A DNA stretch of 36,675 bases. Source: JACJYC01 sp964558465 (lineage in GTDB: Bacteria; Bacteroidota; Bacteroidia; Chitinophagales; Saprospiraceae). Position 1 is the first letter of the stretch. Each line of letters opens with the position of its first letter. Positions 6,949-15,947 of the stretch are shown in pieces. The DNA is taken from positions 1 to 36,675 of the forward strand of contig CAZLEF010000070.1 in NCBI GenBank assembly GCA_964558465.1, given 5' to 3'. The notes under the pieces are model-generated. The model saw nothing but the letters and a program-made list of their open reading frames with translations. It ran no database searches and was not told where the DNA came from. Both the position numbers and the translations under genes were made by a program.

Positions 6949-9900
6949 TCCACATCGATTCTTTTTGACATCCAGGGCAGTTTTACCATGGAATAGGTCC
7001 AGGGCAGAAATTCCAGCAATATATCAAATGATTTCGACTCCACCTTGAGCTGCCAGCTTTGTTCGTTTTCCAGCAGGCGGCCTTCCCGGATAAAAAACGT
7101 ACCCCGGAGGTTTTCTACCGGCGAGTTTTTCATTTTTTCCCAGTTTTGCAAAACGGAATTCAGCAACTGACCGGAAGTTGCAAGTTCTTTTTCCGTTGGT
7201 TCAATCGATAAAGGGACAGGGGTTTCAAGGGGCAGACCACAAAGGATCTTGTTGAAAACCAGCAAATGTTCCTCCGTTTCCGTCAGGCCGCTGGCCAGGT
7301 ATTGCAACAGATGCACCCCTCTGGCGGCCGCTTCTTCCGAAACGAACGCCTGGTTTTTTACCATCTCCAATGCATCAAAATACCGCGGTAAAAAAGGCGC
7401 CAGGATGACGAGGCCTGCATTGTGGATGTAGAGCGCATCTTCTAAAACAGGACCGGCGGGTCGGCGATCTTTTCGAATTTGTGTTTCAGGTTCTCTTTTT
7501 TTCCGGCGCCGGGCGATCCGGTCCAGGGCTTCCTCAACGGCGTTCCGGAATTCGGTGCGGACATCGGCGGGCCATTGTTTTTGAAGGTTTTTTAACCAGA
7601 TTTCGGCCGGCATATTTTCCCTTTCCGCGAGGTGGACGGCCAGGTGTTCCAGCCAGGCGCCAGGGTCGAAGGAGGTGGTGATGCCGGCATAATGCAAAAG
7701 TTGTTCGAAATACGCAGATGAATAGGCGGTCTGGGGCCTGCCGGTCAGTTCACCGATGGTTTTCCAGAATTCATAAATCAGGGGCAGGTGCGCAGACAAC
7801 AACAAATGGGCGATCCGCCTGGCCAGCCCGGGGCTGAATACGGCGACCAACCGGACTGCAGCCGTTTTCCTGGCCAGGATACGGCGGATAAATTCAGCAT
7901 ACATCCGGGGATGGGCTTCTATCAGTTGCACCTGGTATTGCTCCAGTTCCTGTTTTTTGAACCGGGCATAAGGCGGTTTCAGGCTGCCGTAAAACAGAAA
8001 GTGCTGGAAGGCCGCCAAATGCGCTTTGACCGATGTCGCATAGGTTTGGATTTCCGGTCCGGATGACGGATCACCGGGTTGTCGCCCGGTTTTTTCCGAC
8101 GGTTTGGCCTTCTTTTCACCGGCCGGCGCCGCTTCCTGTTCGGTAAACAAACGGTCTTCTTCCGCTCCGGGGGCCGGCGTCTGTCCCTGTGCCGGTTTGT
8201 CCGGTGTGTCCCCAATTTTTTCCGGGACGCCGGTTTTGGAACTTTTGCCGGATAATTCCGTCAGAATTTCTGATAACCTGTAAAACCGGATGTCCCGTTT
8301 TTGAACCCGCTGGTCAACCGGTATTTTTAATTTTTCGCAAACGTGGGATACCGTCAAATTTTCTTCCCGGGCAATGGTTTGGGCCAAGATTGTCGTCAAT
8401 GCCCTGGCGGTCTTTTTTGGGGGTGCAAAAAAAGCGGCAATGGCCGTTTCCCAAACCAGCCAGAGGGTTGTTTTATTCCGGATATCCCTGGTTTTGTAAA
8501 GGGCTTCAACCGCTTCGAAAAAAGCAAAAAGGTAACCGGCATAATCCCCGGAAACGGTTTCCAGCATTCGGCGCCGGGCGGTATCGGACAGTTTTGGCGC
8601 CCAGCCGCTCAAAACCCCCGGCCGGCTCAGCGGTTCGGCCAGTTCTTTGGACAATACACCGGGATATTTTGATAAAAGATCCGTCAGCCTTTTTTCAGGA
8701 TGAAAACCGGGGTCCCACCACGGCGTCTGCCGGCTTTCCAGGTAAAAAGCCAGGCTTTCTGCCGCTGTTTGACGTGCGGATGCCTGGGGTTTCAAGGCTT
8801 CGAAAGCGGCTCTTTCGGCCTCCAGGAGAACTTGTATCGTTTTTACATCTTCCGGGCTGATCCAGGCTTTCACGGCGGCTACGATGGCTTTAAAGTCGCG
8901 CGAAAAGGTTTTTTTGTCAGCCAGGGGTTCAATCTCAGCTATCAATTGGCGGAGCGTTTTACCGGCGTCCCGACTCCATTGGGAAAATACGTGTTTCAGG
9001 ATCTGGACCGGATCGGGAGCTATGGTCAGTTGGTCAGTCTGCGGCACGGCTCTCTTACCCCTCTCATCCGCCGAAGCCTTGGCGAAGGTGGGCTCACCCC
9101 CAGCCAGGTCCCGGAACATCGCCTGAAGCAAGTACTCCCGTATTTCCCTTGGTTTGATTTTAGCGCCTTCACGGTCGGTTTGGAGCTCCGGTAAGAGATC
9201 CAGGTCGCGGAGCAACTGCCGCCATTCGGTTTCCTTTGAGGCTGCAAGGAGGAGGATCAACTCGTCGACGGCCTTGGCAGAAAAATAAGCGGTCGCCCGT
9301 TGAGCGAGATTGGTTTTACCTGCCAGGCGGACAAAGGCTTGCCGGACAGCCACGGGATCGGCCCGCAGCCAACGGAGAAACAACCGCTCTTTTTGCGCCG
9401 GCGTCGGCAGCAATTCGCCCTTCGGCCATACGCCGTATTGCAGAAAATGGAGCAGGGCTTTTTCATTCAGGGTGGCTTCCCGTTCCACTTCCTGCCGGAT
9501 TTCCGCAGCCAGAATTTGTTGCGGCAACCGCGTTTTAAAGGATGCGGGAACCATGAATTGGCGGATACCCTGCCGGAATGCGGCGCCCAATTGTGCCTGG
9601 GTTTGCCCCGTTTGCGAGGAAAGTTGTTCCACAGCCAGTCGCCAGTAGGCCCACGTGTCGAATGCAGCTTTTTTTTGAATCAGGTATTGCAGCGCGGCGA
9701 CCACCATGACCCGGTCGAATTCGGGAAGCGATAAAACACCCACCCCGGTTTTTGGAAAAACCATCTTCAGGTCTTCCATCGCGTTTTTGGCGTCGTCCCA
9801 ATCCGATCCGCCGGCTTTTTGCGCCAGCAAGCGGATAAAACCCCCGCTGAATGACCGGAGGATTGTTTCGGCATTCGGGGATTGCCGGATTTTTTGCAGG

Positions 9901-11504
9901 ATTTTGTGGAATACAACTTCATCTCCCCGATCTGCCAGAGTCTGAACGGATGCCTCAAACGAAACCGCCGAATCCAGTCCTTCCGAAGGGTTGGCGATCC
10001 ATTTTTCAAAAAATGTTTCCAAAACTTCCGGGGTGGGCGGGTTCACCGCCGGTTTTCCGGCTGGCGGTGTATGATCGGATGGATTGTCGCGGGAGGTCTC
10101 CGGTTCTGTACCTTCCAGGATGGATTTGAAATCCGGGTAAAAAGCAAGGCTTTGTTCCTGTAACCAACCGGACAAAGCTTCCAGAAGCTGGTTTTTGGCC
10201 TGCTCCGGGTTGGGCCTTTCTCCGAAAATACGGGTCATTTCAAGGAGGAGAAAACCCCAGGAATCGGTTAGTTTGGCGTTTCGGAGTGCGGTTTCGATCC
10301 GGTCGGCCAGGTCAAACAAGGGTCCCCAATCCCGGCGGCCGGTCAGCCATTCCAGGATTCTTTGCTGGAAAGCCGGGGTAAATTGGGTCAATAGCCGTTC
10401 AATTACGCCGGGTTTTTCCATCAATTCGGATAAACGGGTTATCCATTCCGGAGCGCCGGTTGGCTCCGAAAGGTTCATCCATGCCGCTTGTAGGGATTCA
10501 GTGGTCAAAAAATAAGCATTGGCCGGCAGATAACCGCGCTCCAGGAAAAAAAGCAGCGCCTGTATTTGGCCGGGAAGGCCTGATTGGGGATCTGCGCCCG
10601 TTGACGGAACGGAATGCCCGGTTTTTTCCAGCGGGAGGCCGCCGGTTTCAGCCATGGCCCGGATCGACTTCAGCAGTTGGGTTCCTTTGGCGGTTGAGGT
10701 TGCCTTATTTTTCAGGGGGATCAGCAACGACCGTACGACGGTGGCTTCCGTTGATTTCAGCAGGACCGAAAAGTGTTGCACAAACAGGGTGAACAGGTAA
10801 TTTGGCGCCGGGCTTGCAGACATTCGGGTCAAACCAGCATATAACAGCAAGAAATTGATTTCTCTCCGGGGATCAAAGGTGTTGGGTTGTTCCGGGAGCC
10901 GGTATTTCCGGAACCAATCTTTCAGTTCTCCGGCCAGTTGAACCTCATCAGTCATCTCCCTGGCAACCATCTGACCGAGCGCCGCGAGCGTTTCATTTCC
11001 GACCTGGAGTCTGATCCGGTCAGCCACGCGGTGCAGACCGATCAACCTTACCAGCATCCGGCGGAGCTCGTCCGGGGAATATTGCATAAGTTGCTGCAAC
11101 AATTGATCGGGCGTTCCGGCATGTTTTGCACTTTTCCACCAGGGCATCCGGCCTTTCAGCAGGAAATATTCCACGGTTTCAATCAAGCTGGCCGGGGTTT
11201 GGAGTCCCTCAGGTTTCAATCCGGCCGATGCGGCTTGCAAGGCGCGTACCAGTTCCTGTTTTACCCGCAGGAGGGTTTGCTGGTGGAAGTCCTTTTTCGA
11301 AAGCTGGCCGATGTCCAGTTCGATTCTTTCAAAAAAAAGGGTATCGCCGTACATTCCAAGCGAGTTGAGGGCAGACTCGATGACCCCCTGCAGATGGGAA
11401 TGGAAAAGCAAGCTCAGGTTTTCGTGCACAAAACGGGCGTCTGATTTCGAATCCACTTCGATTTCGAAGATCTGACGGCCGATGATGTGGTTTTCCTGAC
11501 TCAT
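6930..11504 (-). CDS. eCIS tape measure protein (Afp14-like, CIS_TMP)
   Basis: A 1524-aa protein. Its N-terminus (HIIGRQIFEIEVDSKSDA, then a helical segment with FFERIELDIG) matches the start of CIS tape-measure proteins in Bacteroidota eCIS loci. The rest is long, helical and Leu/Arg-rich, with recurring LL.YLL.G..PWW-like units (for example around 112-125) typical of this family. In contractile systems this protein sets tube length. Two odd parts stand out. Residues about 803-817 are encoded by a small palindromic repeat (PTFAKASADERGK). Residues about 1083-1155 are a Pro/Lys/Glu/Gly-rich, probably disordered linker. The start overlaps the preceding gene by 4 nt (ATGA), and the end overlaps the ATPase start, so all three are probably translated as a coupled group. 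Confidence 0.9.
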   Translation of the reverse strand: MSQENHIIGRQIFEIEVDSKSDARFVHENLSLLFHSHLQGVIESALNSLGMYGDTLFFERIELDIGQLSKKDFHQQTLLRVKQELVRALQAASAGLKPEGLQTPASLIETVEYFLLKGRMPWWKSAKHAGTPDQLLQQLMQYSPDELRRMLVRLIGLHRVADRIRLQVGNETLAALGQMVAREMTDEVQLAGELKDWFRKYRLPEQPNTFDPRREINFLLLYAGLTRMSASPAPNYLFTLFVQHFSVLLKSTEATVVRSLLIPLKNKATSTAKGTQLLKSIRAMAETGGLPLEKTGHSVPSTGADPQSGLPGQIQALLFFLERGYLPANAYFLTTESLQAAWMNLSEPTGAPEWITRLSELMEKPGVIERLLTQFTPAFQQRILEWLTGRRDWGPLFDLADRIETALRNAKLTDSWGFLLLEMTRIFGERPNPEQAKNQLLEALSGWLQEQSLAFYPDFKSILEGTEPETSRDNPSDHTPPAGKPAVNPPTPEVLETFFEKWIANPSEGLDSAVSFEASVQTLADRGDEVVFHKILQKIRQSPNAETILRSFSGGFIRLLAQKAGGSDWDDAKNAMEDLKMVFPKTGVGVLSLPEFDRVMVVAALQYLIQKKAAFDTWAYWRLAVEQLSSQTGQTQAQLGAAFRQGIRQFMVPASFKTRLPQQILAAEIRQEVEREATLNEKALLHFLQYGVWPKGELLPTPAQKERLFLRWLRADPVAVRQAFVRLAGKTNLAQRATAYFSAKAVDELILLLAASKETEWRQLLRDLDLLPELQTDREGAKIKPREIREYLLQAMFRDLAGGEPTFAKASADERGKRAVPQTDQLTIAPDPVQILKHVFSQWSRDAGKTLRQLIAEIEPLADKKTFSRDFKAIVAAVKAWISPEDVKTIQVLLEAERAAFEALKPQASARQTAAESLAFYLESRQTPWWDPGFHPEKRLTDLLSKYPGVLSKELAEPLSRPGVLSGWAPKLSDTARRRMLETVSGDYAGYLFAFFEAVEALYKTRDIRNKTTLWLVWETAIAAFFAPPKKTARALTTILAQTIAREENLTVSHVCEKLKIPVDQRVQKRDIRFYRLSEILTELSGKSSKTGVPEKIGDTPDKPAQGQTPAPGAEEDRLFTEQEAAPAGEKKAKPSEKTGRQPGDPSSGPEIQTYATSVKAHLAAFQHFLFYGSLKPPYARFKKQELEQYQVQLIEAHPRMYAEFIRRILARKTAAVRLVAVFSPGLARRIAHLLLSAHLPLIYEFWKTIGELTGRPQTAYSSAYFEQLLHYAGITTSFDPGAWLEHLAVHLAERENMPAEIWLKNLQKQWPADVRTEFRNAVEEALDRIARRRKKREPETQIRKDRRPAGPVLEDALYIHNAGLVILAPFLPRYFDALEMVKNQAFVSEEAAARGVHLLQYLASGLTETEEHLLVFNKILCGLPLETPVPLSIEPTEKELATSGQLLNSVLQNWEKMKNSPVENLRGTFFIREGRLLENEQSWQLKVESKSFDILLEFLPWTYSMVKLPWMSKRIDVEWKTNN
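9054..9099 (-). repeat. In-frame palindromic repeat insertion (AKASADE type) in the tape-measure gene
   Basis: On the minus strand this stretch encodes PTFAKASADERGKR. At DNA level it has the arms CTTCGCC and GGCTTCGGCGG around a short centre. The peptide is unlike its helical Leu-rich surroundings. FAKASADK-like peptides are, to my knowledge, recurrent insertions of a short dispersed repeat into unrelated proteins of several bacterial groups. The architecture resembles the two 41/40-nt repeats at 20300-20380. The insertion keeps the frame. Confidence 0.65.
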
Positions 11505-14500
11505 TTGTCCTTGCGCAATTGAGCCTTATAGGCCAGTAAATTCTCCCATTGTCCTTTGACCGCCATTTCAGCCTGGTAACGCCAGGCGGAGTGGTCATAG
11601 GATTTGCCGTCCGGGTCGGCTTTTTGTGTGATCTGCCGGAGTTCTGTGATCTTTGACCGGGCGAGGTCTTTCCAGGTTTTTATGCCGGCAACCCGCAGCC
11701 AGTTTTCTATCGTGGCGTCGATCCCTTCAAAGAGGGTCAGGTTGTTGTTCTCAAACCGGGCGCCCAGATTTGTCAGTGCGCGTTGTTCCAGCCTGGTCAG
11801 CCCTTTTGGGCCACCCCCGGTGTTGGCGCCGGGCCCGCTCAGCTTGCTTTGCTGGATTTGCAATAAGGCGCGCCAGTTGGCGGTTGCCGCAGCTTTGGCT
11901 TGTTGCAACCACGATTGGAGGTCTTTGTTTTGGAGGTTGAACCTGGCCTCCGAAAGGAGCTGCCGGAGATCGTTTTCCTTGCGGTTGGAAAGTTGAAACC
12001 AGGTGATGATTCCGGCGCCTTTCAGGATAACCTCAGCTTCCGGAGTCACTTCATCGATGACCTGCAGGTCGTCTTCCTTCAGGAAAAAGGAATACCGGGT
12101 TTCAGGATCGGTGTATAAAGCGGTAAAAACCTGGTGCGGAACGGCGCCCGGCCTGGCTGTCGTTCGGGATGCAGCGATTTTCCCGGTGATCGCCTCATCC
12201 GGGTGTAAAAACCGGATCAGGTCCAAGGAAAGTTCATCCAGGTGAGCGCGATTCCGGTTTTCTTCCATCCGGGCATCCAGCCAGTTTTTAAAGCTGCTCT
12301 CAAATTCACTCATTTCGCCGTATTCCAGCCACCTGAACTGGACGCCTAAATGGACGGGCACGTTCATCCGGACGGTTTGTTCAAAAATGGACCTGAAATC
12401 AGGGTCCTGGAAATGAGTCGGCCAGGCGGGCAGCACCAGACTAATGCGGTGCGAGAAAAAGTTCCGTTCCACAAAGGCCTGATTACCCGGTTGTTCCCGG
12501 TCAAAATCACGCAGTTCTTCGATGCGGGACGGAGCGCTTTTCAGGGATCCCAGCTTTTTCATAGCCAGGCGGATAGCGGCCCGGGCTTCGGCTTTGGTTT
12601 TAAAAAGGTGGATATGAAACGTTTTATGCTGATCCGCTTCCTGTTCCCTTCCGGCGATCAGCGCCGGGATTTTTTTCCGCAGCAGGATCAGGTAATACCC
12701 GCCTTTTTCCGGATCCTCCAGGAGATAATAATTGGAATTGGGGAATTCAAGGTTGCCGGTGTTTTGCGCGTCCGGTTCATTATGGGCGATGGCGCCGATA
12801 AAAACGAGGTCGTTGGCGACCGGTTCCAGGTCGGAAAGCATCCCAAAATCAATGCTTTTGAAAACCAGCGGAGCGCCGCCTTCTTCATCCGGTATGCGCA
12901 AGACCAGTTTGAGGCCTTCACTTTTTTTGGGTCGCAGGAGTAAATGTTCGACGATAAAAAAACCTTCGCTTTCGGCGTTGATCCGGTCGAGCAGGTTTAA
13001 TAACCGTTCCCTGGCCGATTCGCAGTCCTGCCGTGTCAAACCGCTGAAAACAGGAAATTCGCCCTGGCCGGTTCCACCGGCAGCCGCAGCCGGATCGGAG
13101 TCTTTGAAAAACGAAAGCTGCCAGGTCTCCCCCTGTTGAAAAATGCGGAAACGGTGGGGATCGCGACCCAGTTTGAGCATGGTTTTAAAGGGTAACCGGC
13201 TTGCGTTTTTTGGGGCTTTTGAAGCGGACCCTTCCCATTTGATCCCACTCAGGGATTTGCTCCGGGCCAGAAACCGGTTTTGCGGGTTGGTCATACCTAA
13301 CAGAAGGCATACCCGTTTTTGCAACCCCGGAACATTGTGGGTTTCCCAGGCATTTTCCAGGTAATTGAATGCTTTTGCCCGGTCTCTGCTCAATTCGGGA
13401 TATTGTTGAAGGAATTGACGCTTGGATTGGATGAGGGCTTTCCCGAGGTTGCCTTCTGCTATTTCTTCCTTAAAAATGAGTTTGAGGAAATCTCCGGTAA
13501 AAACCTCCCCAAACCGCGCCATCAGGTGATCCAGGAACCTGTTTTTTCTTGCGGGGCCGGGGTCGAAACCGGCTTTAAACCAGTCGGCCAGTTTTTTTTC
13601 AGCGGCCTCTTCTGAAAAACCCGGGGGAAGGTCGTTGTTTTCCGTCAGAAAGGGTTCGAGTGAAAAAACATCCGGAATATCGGAGGGGAACTGGGTGAAG
13701 TAAGTTTGATTCGAATCATCGGAAAGGGAAAACAAATGGCGCAAACCGGCTAATTGGGCCAGGTAATTGGCCAGTATCTGTTCAAAGATCAGCAAATAAG
13801 CCTTTAACTGGCGGGCGCGTGCTTTGCGCAACCGGCCTGCGCCCTCCGGCAAACCGGATTGGCCGATACCATAAACAGTCGGGAGCAGTTTCTGGAAGGA
13901 ATAATATTTGCGGATCTCACCCAGATCTTTGGAAGAAACGGGAGGATGGTCTTCAAAGTCGAGCGGGAGCAGTGATTTTTTTCGTTTTTTTGCCGCAAGC
14001 GTATGATAAATCCGGAGGACCTGGTTGAAATTGACCGGTACGGTTTCTCCTTCCTTGAGCAGCCGGATAGGGTAAGGGACGGCCTCCGGGCTGATCATTT
14101 CCTTGCCGCTGAGCACCAGGTAGGTATCGGGTTCCACCTTGATCTCGTCTCCGTAGACCCGGACGCCTTTTTTCCGGACAAACAGGTCGTTAATGCTTCT
14201 TACGCCTTCAATCCCGGAGATGAGGTCGCTCAATTGGCTGATGATCACCACCGGGCTTGGCGGTTTCAGGTCGGTGTCCCGTATGCAGCCGTACAAGGGC
14301 AGGGGGCCGTCAAAGATCTCTTCCAGCGCCCACCCTTTATCCTTTAGCTCGTCCGGGCGGTAAGACGGGATGGACGGGCTGAGGTATTCCTCCAGTTCAA
14401 AAATGATCGCGGCCAATACGTTTTCCCCAAATGCGTCCGGAAGGAGGTTGATATCGGCGAATACAGTAACCGGTTCTGATTTAAAAACCCGGATCTCTTC

Positions 14501-15049
14501 CACGTCCTCCCCTAAATTCCGGTTTTGGGCCAGCAACTGGCTCACTTCCAGCCGGGCCTCGCCGTCATTTTCAGGATTGTAGTCTTCGCTTAACTGCAAG
14601 ACCACCCGGTAAAGCCCTTTGTACCCGAATTCATGGTCGAAAATGGGAACAAACCAGGCATTTTTGACCTGGTCTTTGCACCGGTCAATGATGAGTTTTC
14701 TGTAATCGGCGCCGGTAAGCGGGGCGCATGGAAATATGGAAGAAGGGCCAAAAAAAGCATTGACGGGTGGTTCGCCTCCATTTTTCAACCGGTATTCCGG
14801 CGGTGTTTTTTTCTTGCCTTCCCTCGAATACAGCAAATCCCGGATGTCGAAATGGGTCCTGAACCCGAGGTCGGTAATGGCATAGGCCAGGTATTCCAGC
14901 AAGGTGACGCCCGGGTCGTGCTCGTTGTAGTCGGTCCAGATCGACCCGGACATTTCCTGGGCAAAACGGATGGCTTCCCTCCGGAGGAAGTCAAAGTCCA
15001 TGCTTTTATCGGAAGGCGGGTCCTTTTTTATGAAATTCGGCTGATCCAT
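11501..15049 (-). CDS. eCIS baseplate wedge protein (Afp12/Pvc12-like)
   Basis: A 1182-aa protein placed after the baseplate-J and fibre-like genes, as expected for Afp12. The N-terminal segment WTDYNEHDPGVTLLEYLAYA (38-57) is a recognisable conserved mark of this family and resembles the core of gp6/gp7-type wedge proteins, which trimerise with the J-like protein to form the inner baseplate. The remainder is mixed and mostly soluble, with no membrane segment. The C-terminus is unusual: two units at about 1004-1036 and 1106-1140 share GI-x-TW-x-x-L followed by LRQ, which look like helix-hairpin-helix or SAM-like modules. The start codon overlaps the previous stop by one base (TGATG) and the end overlaps the tape-measure start by 4 nt, consistent with tight coupling. 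Confidence 0.85.
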   Translation of the reverse strand: MDQPNFIKKDPPSDKSMDFDFLRREAIRFAQEMSGSIWTDYNEHDPGVTLLEYLAYAITDLGFRTHFDIRDLLYSREGKKKTPPEYRLKNGGEPPVNAFFGPSSIFPCAPLTGADYRKLIIDRCKDQVKNAWFVPIFDHEFGYKGLYRVVLQLSEDYNPENDGEARLEVSQLLAQNRNLGEDVEEIRVFKSEPVTVFADINLLPDAFGENVLAAIIFELEEYLSPSIPSYRPDELKDKGWALEEIFDGPLPLYGCIRDTDLKPPSPVVIISQLSDLISGIEGVRSINDLFVRKKGVRVYGDEIKVEPDTYLVLSGKEMISPEAVPYPIRLLKEGETVPVNFNQVLRIYHTLAAKKRKKSLLPLDFEDHPPVSSKDLGEIRKYYSFQKLLPTVYGIGQSGLPEGAGRLRKARARQLKAYLLIFEQILANYLAQLAGLRHLFSLSDDSNQTYFTQFPSDIPDVFSLEPFLTENNDLPPGFSEEAAEKKLADWFKAGFDPGPARKNRFLDHLMARFGEVFTGDFLKLIFKEEIAEGNLGKALIQSKRQFLQQYPELSRDRAKAFNYLENAWETHNVPGLQKRVCLLLGMTNPQNRFLARSKSLSGIKWEGSASKAPKNASRLPFKTMLKLGRDPHRFRIFQQGETWQLSFFKDSDPAAAAGGTGQGEFPVFSGLTRQDCESARERLLNLLDRINAESEGFFIVEHLLLRPKKSEGLKLVLRIPDEEGGAPLVFKSIDFGMLSDLEPVANDLVFIGAIAHNEPDAQNTGNLEFPNSNYYLLEDPEKGGYYLILLRKKIPALIAGREQEADQHKTFHIHLFKTKAEARAAIRLAMKKLGSLKSAPSRIEELRDFDREQPGNQAFVERNFFSHRISLVLPAWPTHFQDPDFRSIFEQTVRMNVPVHLGVQFRWLEYGEMSEFESSFKNWLDARMEENRNRAHLDELSLDLIRFLHPDEAITGKIAASRTTARPGAVPHQVFTALYTDPETRYSFFLKEDDLQVIDEVTPEAEVILKGAGIITWFQLSNRKENDLRQLLSEARFNLQNKDLQSWLQQAKAAATANWRALLQIQQSKLSGPGANTGGGPKGLTRLEQRALTNLGARFENNNLTLFEGIDATIENWLRVAGIKTWKDLARSKITELRQITQKADPDGKSYDHSAWRYQAEMAVKGQWENLLAYKAQLRKDK

Positions 15050-15918
15050 CAGGGTTTGGTTGGGTTTTCATTCCGGGCGGTTTGCATGGACGCTGCGTTC
15101 TGGAAACCGGCGAAAAAATCATCATCCCATAAAGCGGCGATATGGTAATAAATATAGTTGTACTCGGTTTCTTCATTGTTCAGTTTTATGGCGCCGTACG
15201 ACCATAACGTCTTGGCATACAGGTTATAACGGTATTCTTTTTCGCCATTTTCACCGGTCGCCCATCCTCCGCGCCACCGGATGCGGATCTGGTTGAGAAA
15301 AGAACCAAAAAAGGCCCGGGTCTGGTTGACTTTGCTGCCCTTATGGCGGTTGACACCCAGGGCGATGGCATGTGTGAAGGCGTATTTACCCCGGCCTTTG
15401 GGGCCATCGATCCTGGCCAGGATCTCAAAAGCGTGCATGCCGGTGAGGTCCTTTTCAAAAAGCGGATGCCACTGGCCGTCTCCGGGTACGCGGCCGACTT
15501 TGAGGGCGCCCATGCGGGTGCGGAAGCTTGCGGCGCCATTAACTTCAAAGCTGGTAGCCGGGTTTTGGGTGTGGATACCGACATGGCCGGTTTTGGAGTG
15601 GACAAAAAGCGCATCCTTCGATTCCACCTGACCTTCGTCGTTTTTGAGGATCCGGTCGAAACTCAATCCTTCCGTCTGGTCGGTTTTGACGAGGTTGAAC
15701 TGGAACTTGGGCCTTGGAGACGCCAGGTTGTCAAAAAAACTGATCACCTTTCCGGAGTTACCCTGCGGAGAAAGCAGCAGGCCGTCCTCCGGGGTTTTGG
15801 CATAACCATCGTCGATGATATTGACCGTGGAATCGATCAGATAATTGAAATGAACCTCGGAAGGGAAGCTGCCTTTTTTAAAGTAATTCTTGAGGGTATT
15901 CCGGTTAAAAAGTGGCAT
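15049..15918 (-). CDS. Unknown eCIS protein, possible tail fibre or baseplate-periphery protein
   Basis: A 289-aa protein (MPLFNRNTLKNYFKKG). A TTG at 15924 would add two residues, but the ATG at 15918 is preferred. The N-terminus contains an FPSEVHFNYLIDSTVNIIDDG segment (broken at residue level here only for position: about 18-38). Residues about 105-125 contain GHVGIHTQNPATSFEVNG, which is like the V-G-I-G-T-x-x-P-x-x-x-L-x-V-x-G repeats at the heads of phage tail-fibre and intramolecular-chaperone proteins. The rest is rich in aromatics and beta-prone. It sits between Afp11-like and Afp12-like genes, where no core Afp gene is expected, and no other fibre gene (Afp13) is present in the cluster, so it is the best candidate for target recognition. 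This is inference; a structural baseplate role is equally possible. Confidence 0.5.
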   Translation of the reverse strand: MPLFNRNTLKNYFKKGSFPSEVHFNYLIDSTVNIIDDGYAKTPEDGLLLSPQGNSGKVISFFDNLASPRPKFQFNLVKTDQTEGLSFDRILKNDEGQVESKDALFVHSKTGHVGIHTQNPATSFEVNGAASFRTRMGALKVGRVPGDGQWHPLFEKDLTGMHAFEILARIDGPKGRGKYAFTHAIALGVNRHKGSKVNQTRAFFGSFLNQIRIRWRGGWATGENGEKEYRYNLYAKTLWSYGAIKLNNEETEYNYIYYHIAALWDDDFFAGFQNAASMQTARNENPTKP

Positions 15919-15947
15919 AAACAATGGTTTTAGGCGTGCTGCGCTGG

